From Candidatus Stahliibacteriota bacterium (lineage in GTDB: Bacteria; Hydrothermota; Tepidihabitantia; SM23-42): a stretch of 6,920 nt of DNA. Each line of letters starts with the position of its first letter. The first letter of the stretch is position 1. Under the pieces are notes generated by a model. That model saw nothing but the letters and a program-made list of their open reading frames with translations, was not told where the DNA came from and made no database searches. The translations under genes and the position numbers were made by a program. The DNA lies in NCBI GenBank assembly GCA_004376785.1, contig SOIY01000247.1, forward strand, positions 1 to 6,920, given 5' to 3'. Positions 1-6,239 of the stretch are shown piece by piece.

Positions 1-7
1 AGTGAGG

Positions 8-292
8 TTAGGTCGGTATTGAAAAACCTGTAATTGATTTGAAGCTTTCCTGGGTTTCCTCTGTTACTTTTTTCTTGGCATCATTGAATGCTGCTAATAT
101 AAGATCCTCAAGCATTGAAATATCTTTGTCTTCAAGAATTTGCGGCTCGATTTTGACTGAAATAACAGTTTGCTCGCCATCCATTTCAATCCTAACCATA
201 CCACCTCCAGCACTACCTTCAACTTTTACTTTACGTAACTCTTCTAATAATTTAGCCTGTAATTTTTGTGCTTCTCGCATGATATTCTTCAC
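8..292 (-). CDS. ybaB: YbaB/EbfC-family nucleoid-associated DNA-binding protein
   Basis: Small dimeric protein of the YbaB/EbfC family, which binds DNA and associates with the nucleoid. The match rests on the N-terminal helix with KNIMREAQKLQAKLLEEL, the GSAGGGMVRIEMDG turn-strand segment, and the LEDLILAAFNDAKKK helix, all typical of the family. With the chosen start it is 94 residues, close to the family's usual 95-110. I chose the GTG at 290-292 because a perfect AGGAGG lies five bases upstream (298-303) and because homologues begin just before the KNIMREAQ helix. The open frame continues upstream to a TTG at 338-340 inside the end of dnaX, but that adds 16 residues unlike the family. It follows dnaX by 25 bp and is almost certainly co-transcribed with it. 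This pairing, usually followed by recR, is conserved in many bacteria. The stop codon is at 8-10, so the gene is complete. Confidence 0.93.
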   Translation of the reverse strand: MKNIMREAQKLQAKLLEELRKVKVEGSAGGGMVRIEMDGEQTVISVKIEPQILEDKDISMLEDLILAAFNDAKKKVTEETQESFKSITGFSIPT

Positions 293-297
293 CCGTT

Positions 298-303
298 CCT
301 CCT
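298..303 (-). promoter_or_regulatory. Ribosome binding site of ybaB (decides GTG start)
   Basis: On the minus strand AGGAGG is followed by five bases and then GTG at 290-292. It sits downstream of the dnaX stop (318-320), so ybaB has its own initiation site rather than starting inside dnaX. Confidence 0.8.
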
Positions 304-317
304 GTCTCTTTATTCCT

Positions 318-1754
318 TCACCTAACTTCCTCACCATCAAACAAAACTTTTATTGTCTTTATTAAATTATCCTCTTCTTCCTTATATTGAACAATTTCAA
401 TGTTCAAAGTAAAATCGGTGTTCATTAAATTTTTTATAATAGACTTCAATTTATCCTGACTATTCATTAACTGGGTTTTAGCAAACTCATTTTTTACGGA
501 AATAGTAATATTATTATCACTCTTTTTTATATCTGTCTCATGAATGATTCCCGCTAATTTTGGACTACTCTTCTGCAAACCCGAGAATAACACTTCTTTT
601 ATATCTGCATTTTCATTCGGACATGAAGAAGAAGTCACCTTACTATTATTCCTCTGTTTCTCGGTCTTGGTTAAACAACGTACTAATTGGCTAAAAAGGA
701 TTTCAATTGCGATTCGAGCATTCACTGATCTTTTTACGATTTCTTCAAACTCCAGACAAATCTTGATCATATTTATAATTTCATCTTTACTTAATTGAAT
801 TTTCTGCAATACCTCGATTTCTTCGTCATTCAATTCAAGAAATTCCCAGGGTACGCCAGTCCTGATTAAAAGAGCTGCGCGTAGATAATTAGTGAACCCA
901 CGATAAATTTCTATTGGATCTGCGCCATCTTCTATTCCTTTATTAAGCATCACAATTATTTTGCCTAAATCCTTAGTCAAAACTTCATCCAAAAGTCTAA
1001 AATAAAAATTACTTCCTAAAAATCCGATTAGTTTAAAAACATCTTCTTCAACAATTTCGCCATCAATAAAAGATACTAATTGTTCAAGAATACTCTCTCC
1101 ATCTCGGATGCTTCCATCAGCCCGGACTGCAAGATAGTGCAATGCGTGTTTAGTTATTTTAATTTTCTCTTTGTCAGCAATCTTGTTGAGTCTTGTAGTA
1201 ATCTCTTTTACAGAAAGCCGCTTAAATGAAAATCTCTGACAGCGTGAAAGAATAGTGGTTGGTATTTTCGTAGGATTAGTTGTAGCAAATACAAAAATAA
1301 CCGCTGGGGGCGGTTCCTCAAGAGTTTTTAATAAGGCATTAAATGCATAATCGGTCAGCATGTGAACTTCGTCAATAATATATATTTTATATCGACCGTG
1401 CAATGGCGCATATTTCACACCTTCTCGTAAATTCCTTATTTCATCAATACCACGATTTGACGCTCCGTCGATTTCTATAACATCAAAGCTTCTACTAAGA
1501 GTAATTTCCCGACAGGATTGACATTCCTGACAGGGATAAACAGTTGGTCCTTCAATACAATTTAAACTTTTCGCAAAAATTCGGGCAGTTGTTGTTTTAC
1601 CAACCCCGCGCGGACCAGCAAAGAGCAAGGCGTGGCCTATTCTGCCACTCTTTATTGCTCCTCTTAACGACAGCACAATATGATTCTGTCCTGTCAATTC
1701 ATCGAAATTTTGAGGACGGTATTTTAGTGAAATTACACGATGAGAAATAATCAC
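318..1754 (-). CDS. dnaX: DNA polymerase III subunit tau/gamma (clamp loader ATPase)
   Basis: ATPase subunit of the clamp loader that loads the sliding clamp in chromosome replication. Numbered from the GTG at 1752-1754 (478 residues): KYRPQNFDELTGQ near 11-23; Walker A GPRGVGKTT 47-55; four zinc cysteines at 66, 75, 78 and 81; Walker B IIDEVHM 126-132; sensor 1 ATTNPTK 157-163; the SRC motif with the arginine finger 170-172; sensor 2 GSIRD 214-218. AAA+ and collar domains run to about 360, then a low-complexity linker and a small C-terminal domain like that of other short DnaX proteins. The start is uncertain. There is no ATG: the frame stays open up to a TTG at 1797-1799 inside a repeat element, giving residues MGFGFWDLA that look like repeat-derived sequence. 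GTG 1752-1754 fits homologue length, although the good GAGGTGAT ribosome-binding match overlaps it, so a rare ATT start just downstream is possible. An in-frame A AAA AAG slippery site lies at 522-528. Confidence 0.96.
   Translation of the reverse strand: MIISHRVISLKYRPQNFDELTGQNHIVLSLRGAIKSGRIGHALLFAGPRGVGKTTTARIFAKSLNCIEGPTVYPCQECQSCREITLSRSFDVIEIDGASNRGIDEIRNLREGVKYAPLHGRYKIYIIDEVHMLTDYAFNALLKTLEEPPPAVIFVFATTNPTKIPTTILSRCQRFSFKRLSVKEITTRLNKIADKEKIKITKHALHYLAVRADGSIRDGESILEQLVSFIDGEIVEEDVFKLIGFLGSNFYFRLLDEVLTKDLGKIIVMLNKGIEDGADPIEIYRGFTNYLRAALLIRTGVPWEFLELNDEEIEVLQKIQLSKDEIINMIKICLEFEEIVKRSVNARIAIEILFSQLVRCLTKTEKQRNNSKVTSSSCPNENADIKEVLFSGLQKSSPKLAGIIHETDIKKSDNNITISVKNEFAKTQLMNSQDKLKSIIKNLMNTDFTLNIEIVQYKEEEDNLIKTIKVLFDGEEVR
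517..528 (-). other. Candidate programmed -1 frameshift site in dnaX
   Basis: On the minus strand dnaX reads ATA AAA AAG AGT GAT, so the heptamer A AAA AAG (522-528) is in the phase required for -1 slippage. After slippage the next codons are GAG and TGA, the stop being at 517-519. The twelve bases AAAAAAGAGTGA equal the E. coli dnaX site as I remember it. The short product would end about 412 residues after the GTG start, inside the C-terminal domain. Stimulators are weak: I see no strong Shine-Dalgarno-like sequence upstream, and only an AT-rich hairpin (504-521) with no spacer. The site is certain as sequence; its function is inferred. Confidence 0.45.
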
Positions 1755-1774
1755 CTCACTATGCTCGGCAAGAG

Positions 1775-1860
1775 CCAAATCCCAAAAACCAAATCCCAAA
1801 AACCAAATTCCAAATAATGCTGCGCGCGGTTGGAATTTGGTGCTTGGAACTTGGAACTTT
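1775..1860. repeat. Short CCAAATTCCAA-type repeat element, tandem plus inverted
   Basis: Three tandem 14-bp units lie at 1775-1788, 1789-1802 and 1803-1816 (two copies of CCAAATCCCAAAAA, then CCAAATTCCAAATA). They are followed by related units in the opposite orientation to 1860. CCAAATTCCAA (1803-1813) and TTGGAATTTGG (1830-1840) are perfect 11-bp inverted arms around a GC-rich 16-base centre. The element lies between the SRP RNA and dnaX and supplies the open reading frame upstream of the likely dnaX start. There is no transposase or coding content. Confidence 0.75.
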
Positions 1861-1867
1861 CCAGATT

Positions 1868-1873
1868 ATTATA
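1868..1873 (-). promoter_or_regulatory. Possible -10 box of a dnaX promoter
   Basis: A perfect TATAAT lies on the minus strand between the SRP RNA and dnaX, which would start transcription near 1861 and give a leader of about 100 bases containing the repeat element. No convincing -35 sequence is found 16-18 bases upstream, and the surrounding sequence is AT-rich, so it may be chance. Confidence 0.35.
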
Positions 1874-1948
1874 CATATACAGATAAAGAAATGATAGACC
1901 GCATAAATTTCTTTTCACATTAACTCCCTAAAATTTGCTATCTCGAAT

Positions 1949-2239
1949 CCGGTCGCGCAACTCCCTTTGCCAGCCTTTTCAGGAACAGTAAGACGAAGAG
2001 CTCAGACCAGGCTTACTTATGACCAGCCCTTTCCTACTTACCGCTGCTTCTTTCCAGATCTGACGGGGTTTATAGACGGTACCATCATAAGACCCAATCC
2101 TCATCACCCTTCAACTTCTTGCTGTTGCCCCTAAAAATCCTGACTCAAATGGAGTATTCGACCCCGCATAAGCGGATTTCGGGTCATCCGCCTGAGGCGG
2201 ATTTCAAGGCACCGCTGACTCCCCGCCTAGCACGACCGG
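1949..2239 (-). ncRNA. ffs: Signal recognition particle RNA, large bacterial type
   Basis: RNA scaffold of the signal recognition particle, which binds Ffh and directs ribosomes making membrane and secreted proteins to the membrane receptor FtsY. The minus strand of 2041-2064 gives the domain IV core: GUCAGAUCU, GGAA tetraloop (2052-2055), then AGAAGCAGCGG. The 5' part carries the Alu-domain signatures of large-type RNAs: GCUAGGCGGGGAGUCAGCGG, then AAAUCCGC and GCGGGGUCGAAU. The ends are set by pairing CCGGUCGUGC (2230-2239) with GCGCGACCGG (1949-1958), ten pairs with one G-U, giving about 291 nt. Large-type RNA with an Alu domain is known from Bacillus, Thermotoga and relatives, and the position upstream of dnaX-ybaB matches Bacillus subtilis. 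The 5' end falls two bases after the stop of the preceding gene, and I see neither a strong promoter nor a U-tract terminator, so it may be cut from a longer transcript. An unusual palindromic insert sits at 2186-2202. Confidence 0.93.
2186..2202. repeat. 17-bp palindrome inserted in the SRP RNA Alu-domain region
   Basis: ATCCGCCTCAGGCGGAT (minus strand) has perfect 8-base arms around one central base. Compared with the Bacillus subtilis RNA as I recall it, this stretch is extra and falls between the GGUGCC segment and the helix 4 segment AAAUCCGC. It is bordered by UGA on both sides, and GAAATCCGC occurs both at its start and at the start of helix 4. It could be a small inserted repeat or a duplicated helix 4. 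Confidence 0.7.
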
Positions 2240-2241
2240 TT

Positions 2242-3237
2242 TTATCTTGCGAAATCAGTCTTATCAAACAAAAATTCACTCGGCCTGATACCACATGTAC
2301 CAATACCTCTTCGTACCAATTCTGTTTGGAAAATTTCTATATTTTTCAGGTTAATGTCTGACAATCTTTGATATTCTGGTATTCTTATATTTAGTGATAG
2401 TTCACCATCATCATACCAATCATTGATCTCAATTATAACTTTCTTGACTATGGCAGGATTTTTTGTCATATAACTTAGTGTTGCATCTACCGCGTTCTTA
2501 ATCCTGATCCCTGCCAATCGATTTTCATCCTTGAGAAAACTTTTGCGCATCACAATTGCCGCATAAGGCATTGTCGGAATCACAAAATAAGAGATTAAAC
2601 CCTGAAACAATACCTTATGATTTTGATACACCATATACCCACGATACGGATCAAGAAGATACAAGGCGTCTACTTTTTTATCTACAAAAGCAGAAGTAAT
2701 TTCTTCAACCTGAAGAGGAACTCTCTCAACGTCAGTTATCTCATCTTCTTCCAGTTTGGTAAGAATAAGATTGACAATATACTCATCATTTGCCAAATAA
2801 CCCAATCGCTTGCCTTTAATATCCTTTAATCTTCTTATCTTCGATTTTTCAGGTATAATAATAGCATCTAAGACCTTACCCGATTTTAGTTCAATAGACC
2901 CACACGCCTTCAATGTATCGCCGTTATAACTGGGTGATATTAAAAACGAGTACCAAGGAACAACCACAATATCATATAGACCATCTTTGATACCCTGTAA
3001 TGGATCACCTGTAATCTCAATAAGTTCAGGTTCGATCTTTTCTATAGCAAAATACCGCCTCAATGTATCCTTTTTAGCCACATAAAATGGTAACGAGCCA
3101 TAAGATTTATCAACACCTATTTTAATTTTTGAAGGTAATGATTCTTTATATTGCGGATAACCAACAACAAACAACAAAGCTACAACTCCGATAACGATCA
3201 AAACATTTAATAATCGCTCCCTTGCCTTAATACTCAT
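2242..3237 (-). CDS. Membrane-anchored solute-binding protein, NMT1/SsuA/ThiY-like
   Basis: 331-residue protein resembling the periplasmic binding proteins of nitrate/sulfonate/taurine/pyrimidine ABC transporters. Residues 10-27 form one hydrophobic segment with no lipobox cysteine, so it is probably an uncleaved N-terminal anchor with the rest in the periplasm. The binding fold starts near 37: KIKIGVDKSYGSLPFYVAKK, then DPLQGIKDGLYDIVVVPWYSFL (78-99), LKDIKGKRLGYL (137-148), and VDALYLLDPYRGYMV (189-203). These follow the family plan in which a GKR-type loop and a 'D.A...P' segment line the cleft. No permease or ATPase gene is visible nearby, so transport is not shown and the ligand cannot be named. 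The start ATG shares its A with the stop of the TPR lipoprotein gene (TAATG) and has AAGGAG (3243-3248) inside that gene, so translation is probably coupled. The SRP RNA begins two bases after its stop. Confidence 0.75.
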   Translation of the reverse strand: MSIKARERLLNVLIVIGVVALLFVVGYPQYKESLPSKIKIGVDKSYGSLPFYVAKKDTLRRYFAIEKIEPELIEITGDPLQGIKDGLYDIVVVPWYSFLISPSYNGDTLKACGSIELKSGKVLDAIIIPEKSKIRRLKDIKGKRLGYLANDEYIVNLILTKLEEDEITDVERVPLQVEEITSAFVDKKVDALYLLDPYRGYMVYQNHKVLFQGLISYFVIPTMPYAAIVMRKSFLKDENRLAGIRIKNAVDATLSYMTKNPAIVKKVIIEINDWYDDGELSLNIRIPEYQRLSDINLKNIEIFQTELVRRGIGTCGIRPSEFLFDKTDFAR

Positions 3238-4451
3238 TATTGCTCCTTTTGAAGTTTTTCTGCCTTCTGCAGATATTCAAAAGACTTATTGTTATTACCC
3301 ATTTCACGATAGACGTATGCAAGATTTGTCATTGCATCAATATTTTTCGGATCGAGCACAAGAACCTTACCCTCGTAAATATCAATTGCTTTATTGTAAT
3401 CCTTAAGCTGCGTAAAGCAAACTGCGATGTAGAACCATGCATAAAGATCATCATCTTTCATTTCTGTTATTTTTTCGAAGTAACTAATCGCCTCTTGATA
3501 TTTTTGGGTTTTAATCAGCACCTCACCAGTATAGAATAGAGCATCAAAATCTTCGGGCATTAATTCAAGACACTTAACCAAATTCTCCAGAGCAGAACCA
3601 TCATTTTTAAGATTGTAGTATGCCATTCCTGCTCGATAGTAAGTTCGTGACATACCCTCGGTAGTTTTATAGAATTTATCAATACTCCCCTTCATAGCAT
3701 TTAATCCTGCATCAATCCCCAGCTTTACCTTTATCAATTCATCCAAATCATCTTTTTTCTCTCCAACCCATAATATAATAATCTCCTGTGCCAAGTTTTT
3801 GTCAATTTCAGGAAGGTTCTGAAAGATTATTTTTGCAACTCTCTTATACTTGATTTCATAATATTTAATAGCCTCATCAAATTTCACAATGGCTGAATCG
3901 TATAACCCCTTTTCAAACAATGCCTTTCCAATAAGAAAATATGCATCAGGATTCTCCGGATCAATACTCAATGCTTTATTATACGCCTGACTTGCCATTT
4001 CCTTATTACCTAATTTATCATAGATGCCGCCTCTAAGAATGTATATATTCACATCATCAGGATCTAAGATTTCGCAAAACCCGATATCTTTCAATGCCTC
4101 ATCGTATTTCTTATCTTCCATTGAGGCAACAGCAGCATTATAAAAAGTTTGCCAGTATACAGAAATGTTATTCTTATCTTTTAGCATCCAGTTAACGGCT
4201 TTCACTGAATCGGTTTTAATACCATCCTGAAATGCTTTACTTGCGCCAATCCAATCACCGAGCCCAATCTCCACCTTTGCTAAAAGACAATACAATTCAT
4301 AATCACCAGGGGTTTGTTGGAGACCGACCAAAATCTGTTCTTTTGCCTTCTCGTATTCACCTTGGTCAATATAGATTCTTGCTGCATTTTTTGTTGGGGC
4401 TGGACAGCCAACAAATAGGACTACCAGGGTCAGCAGAATTAACTTCTTCAT
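3237..4451 (-). CDS. TPR-repeat lipoprotein
   Basis: 404-residue predicted lipoprotein. A charged MKK start, a hydrophobic stretch and LFVGC put the lipidated cysteine at residue 16; phenylalanine at -3 is slightly unusual for a lipobox. The rest is mostly tetratricopeptide repeats: about two at 22-80, one at 102-130, clear copies at 134-167 (ILRGGIYDKLGNKEMASQAYNKALSIDPENP) and 168-198, then four at about 268-404. A non-repeat helical section at 199-267 separates the two arrays. Such repeats bind other proteins; the partner is unknown. The ribosome site AAGGAGGT (4455-4462) is strong. The gene is first in the minus-strand operon and is translationally coupled to the solute-binding protein, suggesting they work together at the cell envelope. 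A specific role, such as assembly of an outer-membrane complex, cannot be read from the sequence. Confidence 0.88.
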   Translation of the reverse strand: MKKLILLTLVVLFVGCPAPTKNAARIYIDQGEYEKAKEQILVGLQQTPGDYELYCLLAKVEIGLGDWIGASKAFQDGIKTDSVKAVNWMLKDKNNISVYWQTFYNAAVASMEDKKYDEALKDIGFCEILDPDDVNIYILRGGIYDKLGNKEMASQAYNKALSIDPENPDAYFLIGKALFEKGLYDSAIVKFDEAIKYYEIKYKRVAKIIFQNLPEIDKNLAQEIIILWVGEKKDDLDELIKVKLGIDAGLNAMKGSIDKFYKTTEGMSRTYYRAGMAYYNLKNDGSALENLVKCLELMPEDFDALFYTGEVLIKTQKYQEAISYFEKITEMKDDDLYAWFYIAVCFTQLKDYNKAIDIYEGKVLVLDPKNIDAMTNLAYVYREMGNNNKSFEYLQKAEKLQKEQ

Positions 4452-4469
4452 CTTACCTCCTTACCAATA

Positions 4470-4497
4470 ATTTTATTTAAATTTTCATGAAAGTCAA
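4470..4497 (-). promoter_or_regulatory. Sigma70-type promoter of the TPR lipoprotein operon
   Basis: On the minus strand TTGACT (4492-4497), a 16-base spacer and TAAAAT (4470-4475) form a good promoter. Transcription would start near 4462-4463, so the leader is only about a dozen bases and consists almost entirely of the AAGGAGGT ribosome site. Confidence 0.65.
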
Positions 4498-4547
4498 GAG
4501 CCAGATATAACCAACAACGAATAACCAATCATTAAACTGCCTCTTGA
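4494..4547. repeat. Inverted repeat spanning the two divergent -35 boxes
   Basis: TCAAGAGCCAG (4494-4504) and CTGCCTCTTGA (4537-4547) are 11-bp inverted arms with one mismatch, 32 bases apart. Each arm overlaps the -35 box of one of the divergent promoters. Between them ATAACCAA occurs twice (4507-4514 and 4521-4528). This could be a shared regulator site or simply two similar promoters facing away from each other. Confidence 0.5.
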
Positions 4548-4571
4548 TTTTTCTTGTAATTGACCTAAAAT
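4544..4571 (+). promoter_or_regulatory. Sigma70-type promoter of the SPOR gene - ridA - rnc operon
   Basis: TTGATT (4544-4549), a 16-base spacer and TAAAAT (4566-4571). The -10 box ends on the base before the first ATG (4572). A start six or seven bases on falls at the second in-frame ATG (4578), and no ribosome-binding sequence lies upstream, which implies a leaderless message. Confidence 0.6.
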
Positions 4572-5858
4572 ATGCGTATGATTAGTTCTGCCCTCAGTCT
4601 TATGTTTATCTTAATCTGTAGACCAATAATTATAGATTCTATAATATACACTGTAGATGTACATAAAATGGAACTGAAGGAGCAAATATTAACTGGAAGT
4701 GTCATTGATTACAGTATGGATGATTATCTATATGTGCTTACAAATCGCTATCTATATAAAATTGATCACAAACATCTCGCAATAAACGACCGCATTCCTT
4801 TACCACAAAGATTTAATTATCTAACCACAAACAACGAAAACATTATATTAATCACAACAGATGAAATAGTAATCATTGATAAAACCAATCTTGCCTTTAA
4901 AAGAGGCATCGGGATTGAACGTGGCGACTACCGCCCCATTATTCCTTCTCAACAGCTGAATATATTAGAGGAAAATCATGTTATCCATCTTATTACTGAT
5001 ACAGAAACAAAAACTATTATAAAAATTCTTGATTTAAACAATGGAAGTCTCTTGAAAAAAGTCTGTGTTAATAGAATTTTGTCTTATGAATATGATCCAA
5101 AGAATAAGACATTAACAACATTTGATATCGATAATAGATTAATCATCTATGATATTTATTTAAATAAAAAAAGAGTGCTAAATTTGGAATTTGATGTTAA
5201 ATGGTTCAGCAAATACGAAAACGGCTTTATAATCTACAACAAATATGGGGTATTTTTTGTAAATTCATCCGGGGAATTAATAGATTTCCAGGCGATCGCC
5301 ATCAAGCAAAATAGAACTAGTAACAATTTTATTCTTTTAACTGAAAAAAGTATTGTGTACCTCGATTCTTTAACTTTTAGACCAAAAAGAGTTCTCCGGA
5401 GTAATAAAAAAATTGTAAAATTGTTTCTGACGGATCATCCAAACTATGCTATTGCGATTGACACTAATTATAATTTTTATTTTATTGATATTAATGACAT
5501 GACAATGAACCCAATAGTAGAAAGAGAAGCTGTAATTGAAGAAGTTATACCTCGTGTTGCAAGCACTGATTCACTCTGGTATTTTCAGGTTGGAGCATTT
5601 GTAAGTTATGATAATGCCGTAACCATGTATAATAGTATTAGACAGAATAGCATACCTGTTTTTATTGATTCAACTAACCTCTATCGCATTAAATTTGGTG
5701 GTTTTCAAGATAAAATTACTGCAATAGAAATTGTCGAAAAAACCGATCTCAATGGCTGGTTTATTTTTCAGAGAAAAATTGAACAAAACGGTTCTATGGA
5801 ATTCCATGTAGGTTTGGACAAATATATTTTTGAGGATGGGATAATAAAAAGGAAGTAA
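4572..5858 (+). CDS. Exported beta-propeller-like protein with C-terminal SPOR domain
   Basis: 428 residues from the first ATG. A hydrophobic stretch at about 4-24 is a signal peptide or anchor with an unusually weak positive start (one arginine). Residues 28-318 form repeated short strands of the type 'xxYLYVLTNRYLYKID', 'NIILITTDEIVIIDK', 'RLIIYDIYLNK' and 'NYNFYFIDIND', spaced as in a WD40/PQQ-like beta-propeller; I infer this fold without a family match. Residues 336-402 are a SPOR domain: WYFQVGAFVSYDNAVTMYNSIRQ, then YRIKFGGFQDKITA. SPOR domains bind denuded septal peptidoglycan, so a role at the cell wall or division site is plausible. If the promoter at 4544-4571 is real, translation more likely starts at the ATG at 4578 on a leaderless transcript, which removes the arginine. 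The gene looks more AT-rich than ridA. ridA follows after three bases. Confidence 0.75.
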   Translation: MRMISSALSLMFILICRPIIIDSIIYTVDVHKMELKEQILTGSVIDYSMDDYLYVLTNRYLYKIDHKHLAINDRIPLPQRFNYLTTNNENIILITTDEIVIIDKTNLAFKRGIGIERGDYRPIIPSQQLNILEENHVIHLITDTETKTIIKILDLNNGSLLKKVCVNRILSYEYDPKNKTLTTFDIDNRLIIYDIYLNKKRVLNLEFDVKWFSKYENGFIIYNKYGVFFVNSSGELIDFQAIAIKQNRTSNNFILLTEKSIVYLDSLTFRPKRVLRSNKKIVKLFLTDHPNYAIAIDTNYNFYFIDINDMTMNPIVEREAVIEEVIPRVASTDSLWYFQVGAFVSYDNAVTMYNSIRQNSIPVFIDSTNLYRIKFGGFQDKITAIEIVEKTDLNGWFIFQRKIEQNGSMEFHVGLDKYIFEDGIIKRK

Positions 5859-5861
5859 AAT

Positions 5862-6239
5862 ATGAAAAAAATAATTAAAACAGCAAATGCACCGGAAGCA
5901 ATTGGTCCTTATTCCCAGGCAGTTGTGGCTGGAGATTTTGTTTTTACTGCAGGACAGATAGCTATTTCTCCAGAGACCAATAAGTTGATCAATGGCAATG
6001 TTGCTGAACAGACAAAGCAGGTGCTGGACAATCTGGAGGCGGTTATTAAAGCATCCGGCACTAAATTATCTTCAGTAGTTAAAACAACTGTCTATCTCAT
6101 AAAACCTGAGGATTTCGCACCCATGAATGAGGTTTATGCTACATATTTCAGCAACGAACCACCTGCCCGCGTCACAGTTTTTGTCAGTTCGTTACCCAAG
6201 GGTGCTCTGGTAGAAATCGATGCCACTGCTAAATTATAG
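5862..6239 (+). CDS. ridA: RidA-family enamine/imine deaminase
   Basis: 125-residue protein of the RidA (YjgF/YER057c/UK114) family, trimeric cytosolic enzymes that hydrolyse reactive enamines and imines such as 2-aminoacrylate formed by PLP enzymes. The full family pattern is present: APEAIGPYSQAV with Tyr17, FVFTAGQI, VLDNLEAVIKASG, VVKTTVYL, MNEVYATYF and PPARVTV. Arg103 corresponds to the substrate-binding arginine (Arg105 in E. coli), and the ending LVEIDATA carries Glu118. These residues mark an active RidA rather than a divergent paralogue. Length is normal. AAGGAAG (5849-5855), six bases before the ATG and overlapping the end of the SPOR gene, serves as ribosome site. It overlaps rnc by 20 bp. 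There is no obvious functional link to its neighbours. Confidence 0.96.
   Translation: MKKIIKTANAPEAIGPYSQAVVAGDFVFTAGQIAISPETNKLINGNVAEQTKQVLDNLEAVIKASGTKLSSVVKTTVYLIKPEDFAPMNEVYATYFSNEPPARVTVFVSSLPKGALVEIDATAKL

Noticed and set aside
39..365. Open frame of 108 codons on the plus strand
   Set aside because: It is antisense to ybaB and the end of dnaX, both clearly recognised on the other strand.
504..521. Hairpin directly after the dnaX slippery site as frameshift stimulator
   Set aside because: It is a 7-pair, mostly A-T stem with no spacer, whereas stimulatory hairpins usually begin several bases downstream.
1775..1860. Repeats considered as a CRISPR array
   Set aside because: Units are 14 bp, directly adjacent without unique spacers, and no cas genes are present.
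1885..1914. Inverted repeat AAAGAAAT / ATTTCTTT after the SRP RNA, considered as terminator
   Set aside because: The stem is almost all A-T with a 14-base loop and no proper U-tract, so it would be too weak.
2243..2271. TTGTTT-17-AAGATA as a promoter for the SRP RNA
   Set aside because: The -10 match is only two of six; shifting to GATAAA makes the spacer 19 and puts the start inside the RNA's closing helix.
2119..2361. Open frame of 80 codons on the plus strand
   Set aside because: It lies antisense to the SRP RNA and the end of the solute-binding protein gene, has no ribosome site and no recognisable protein features.
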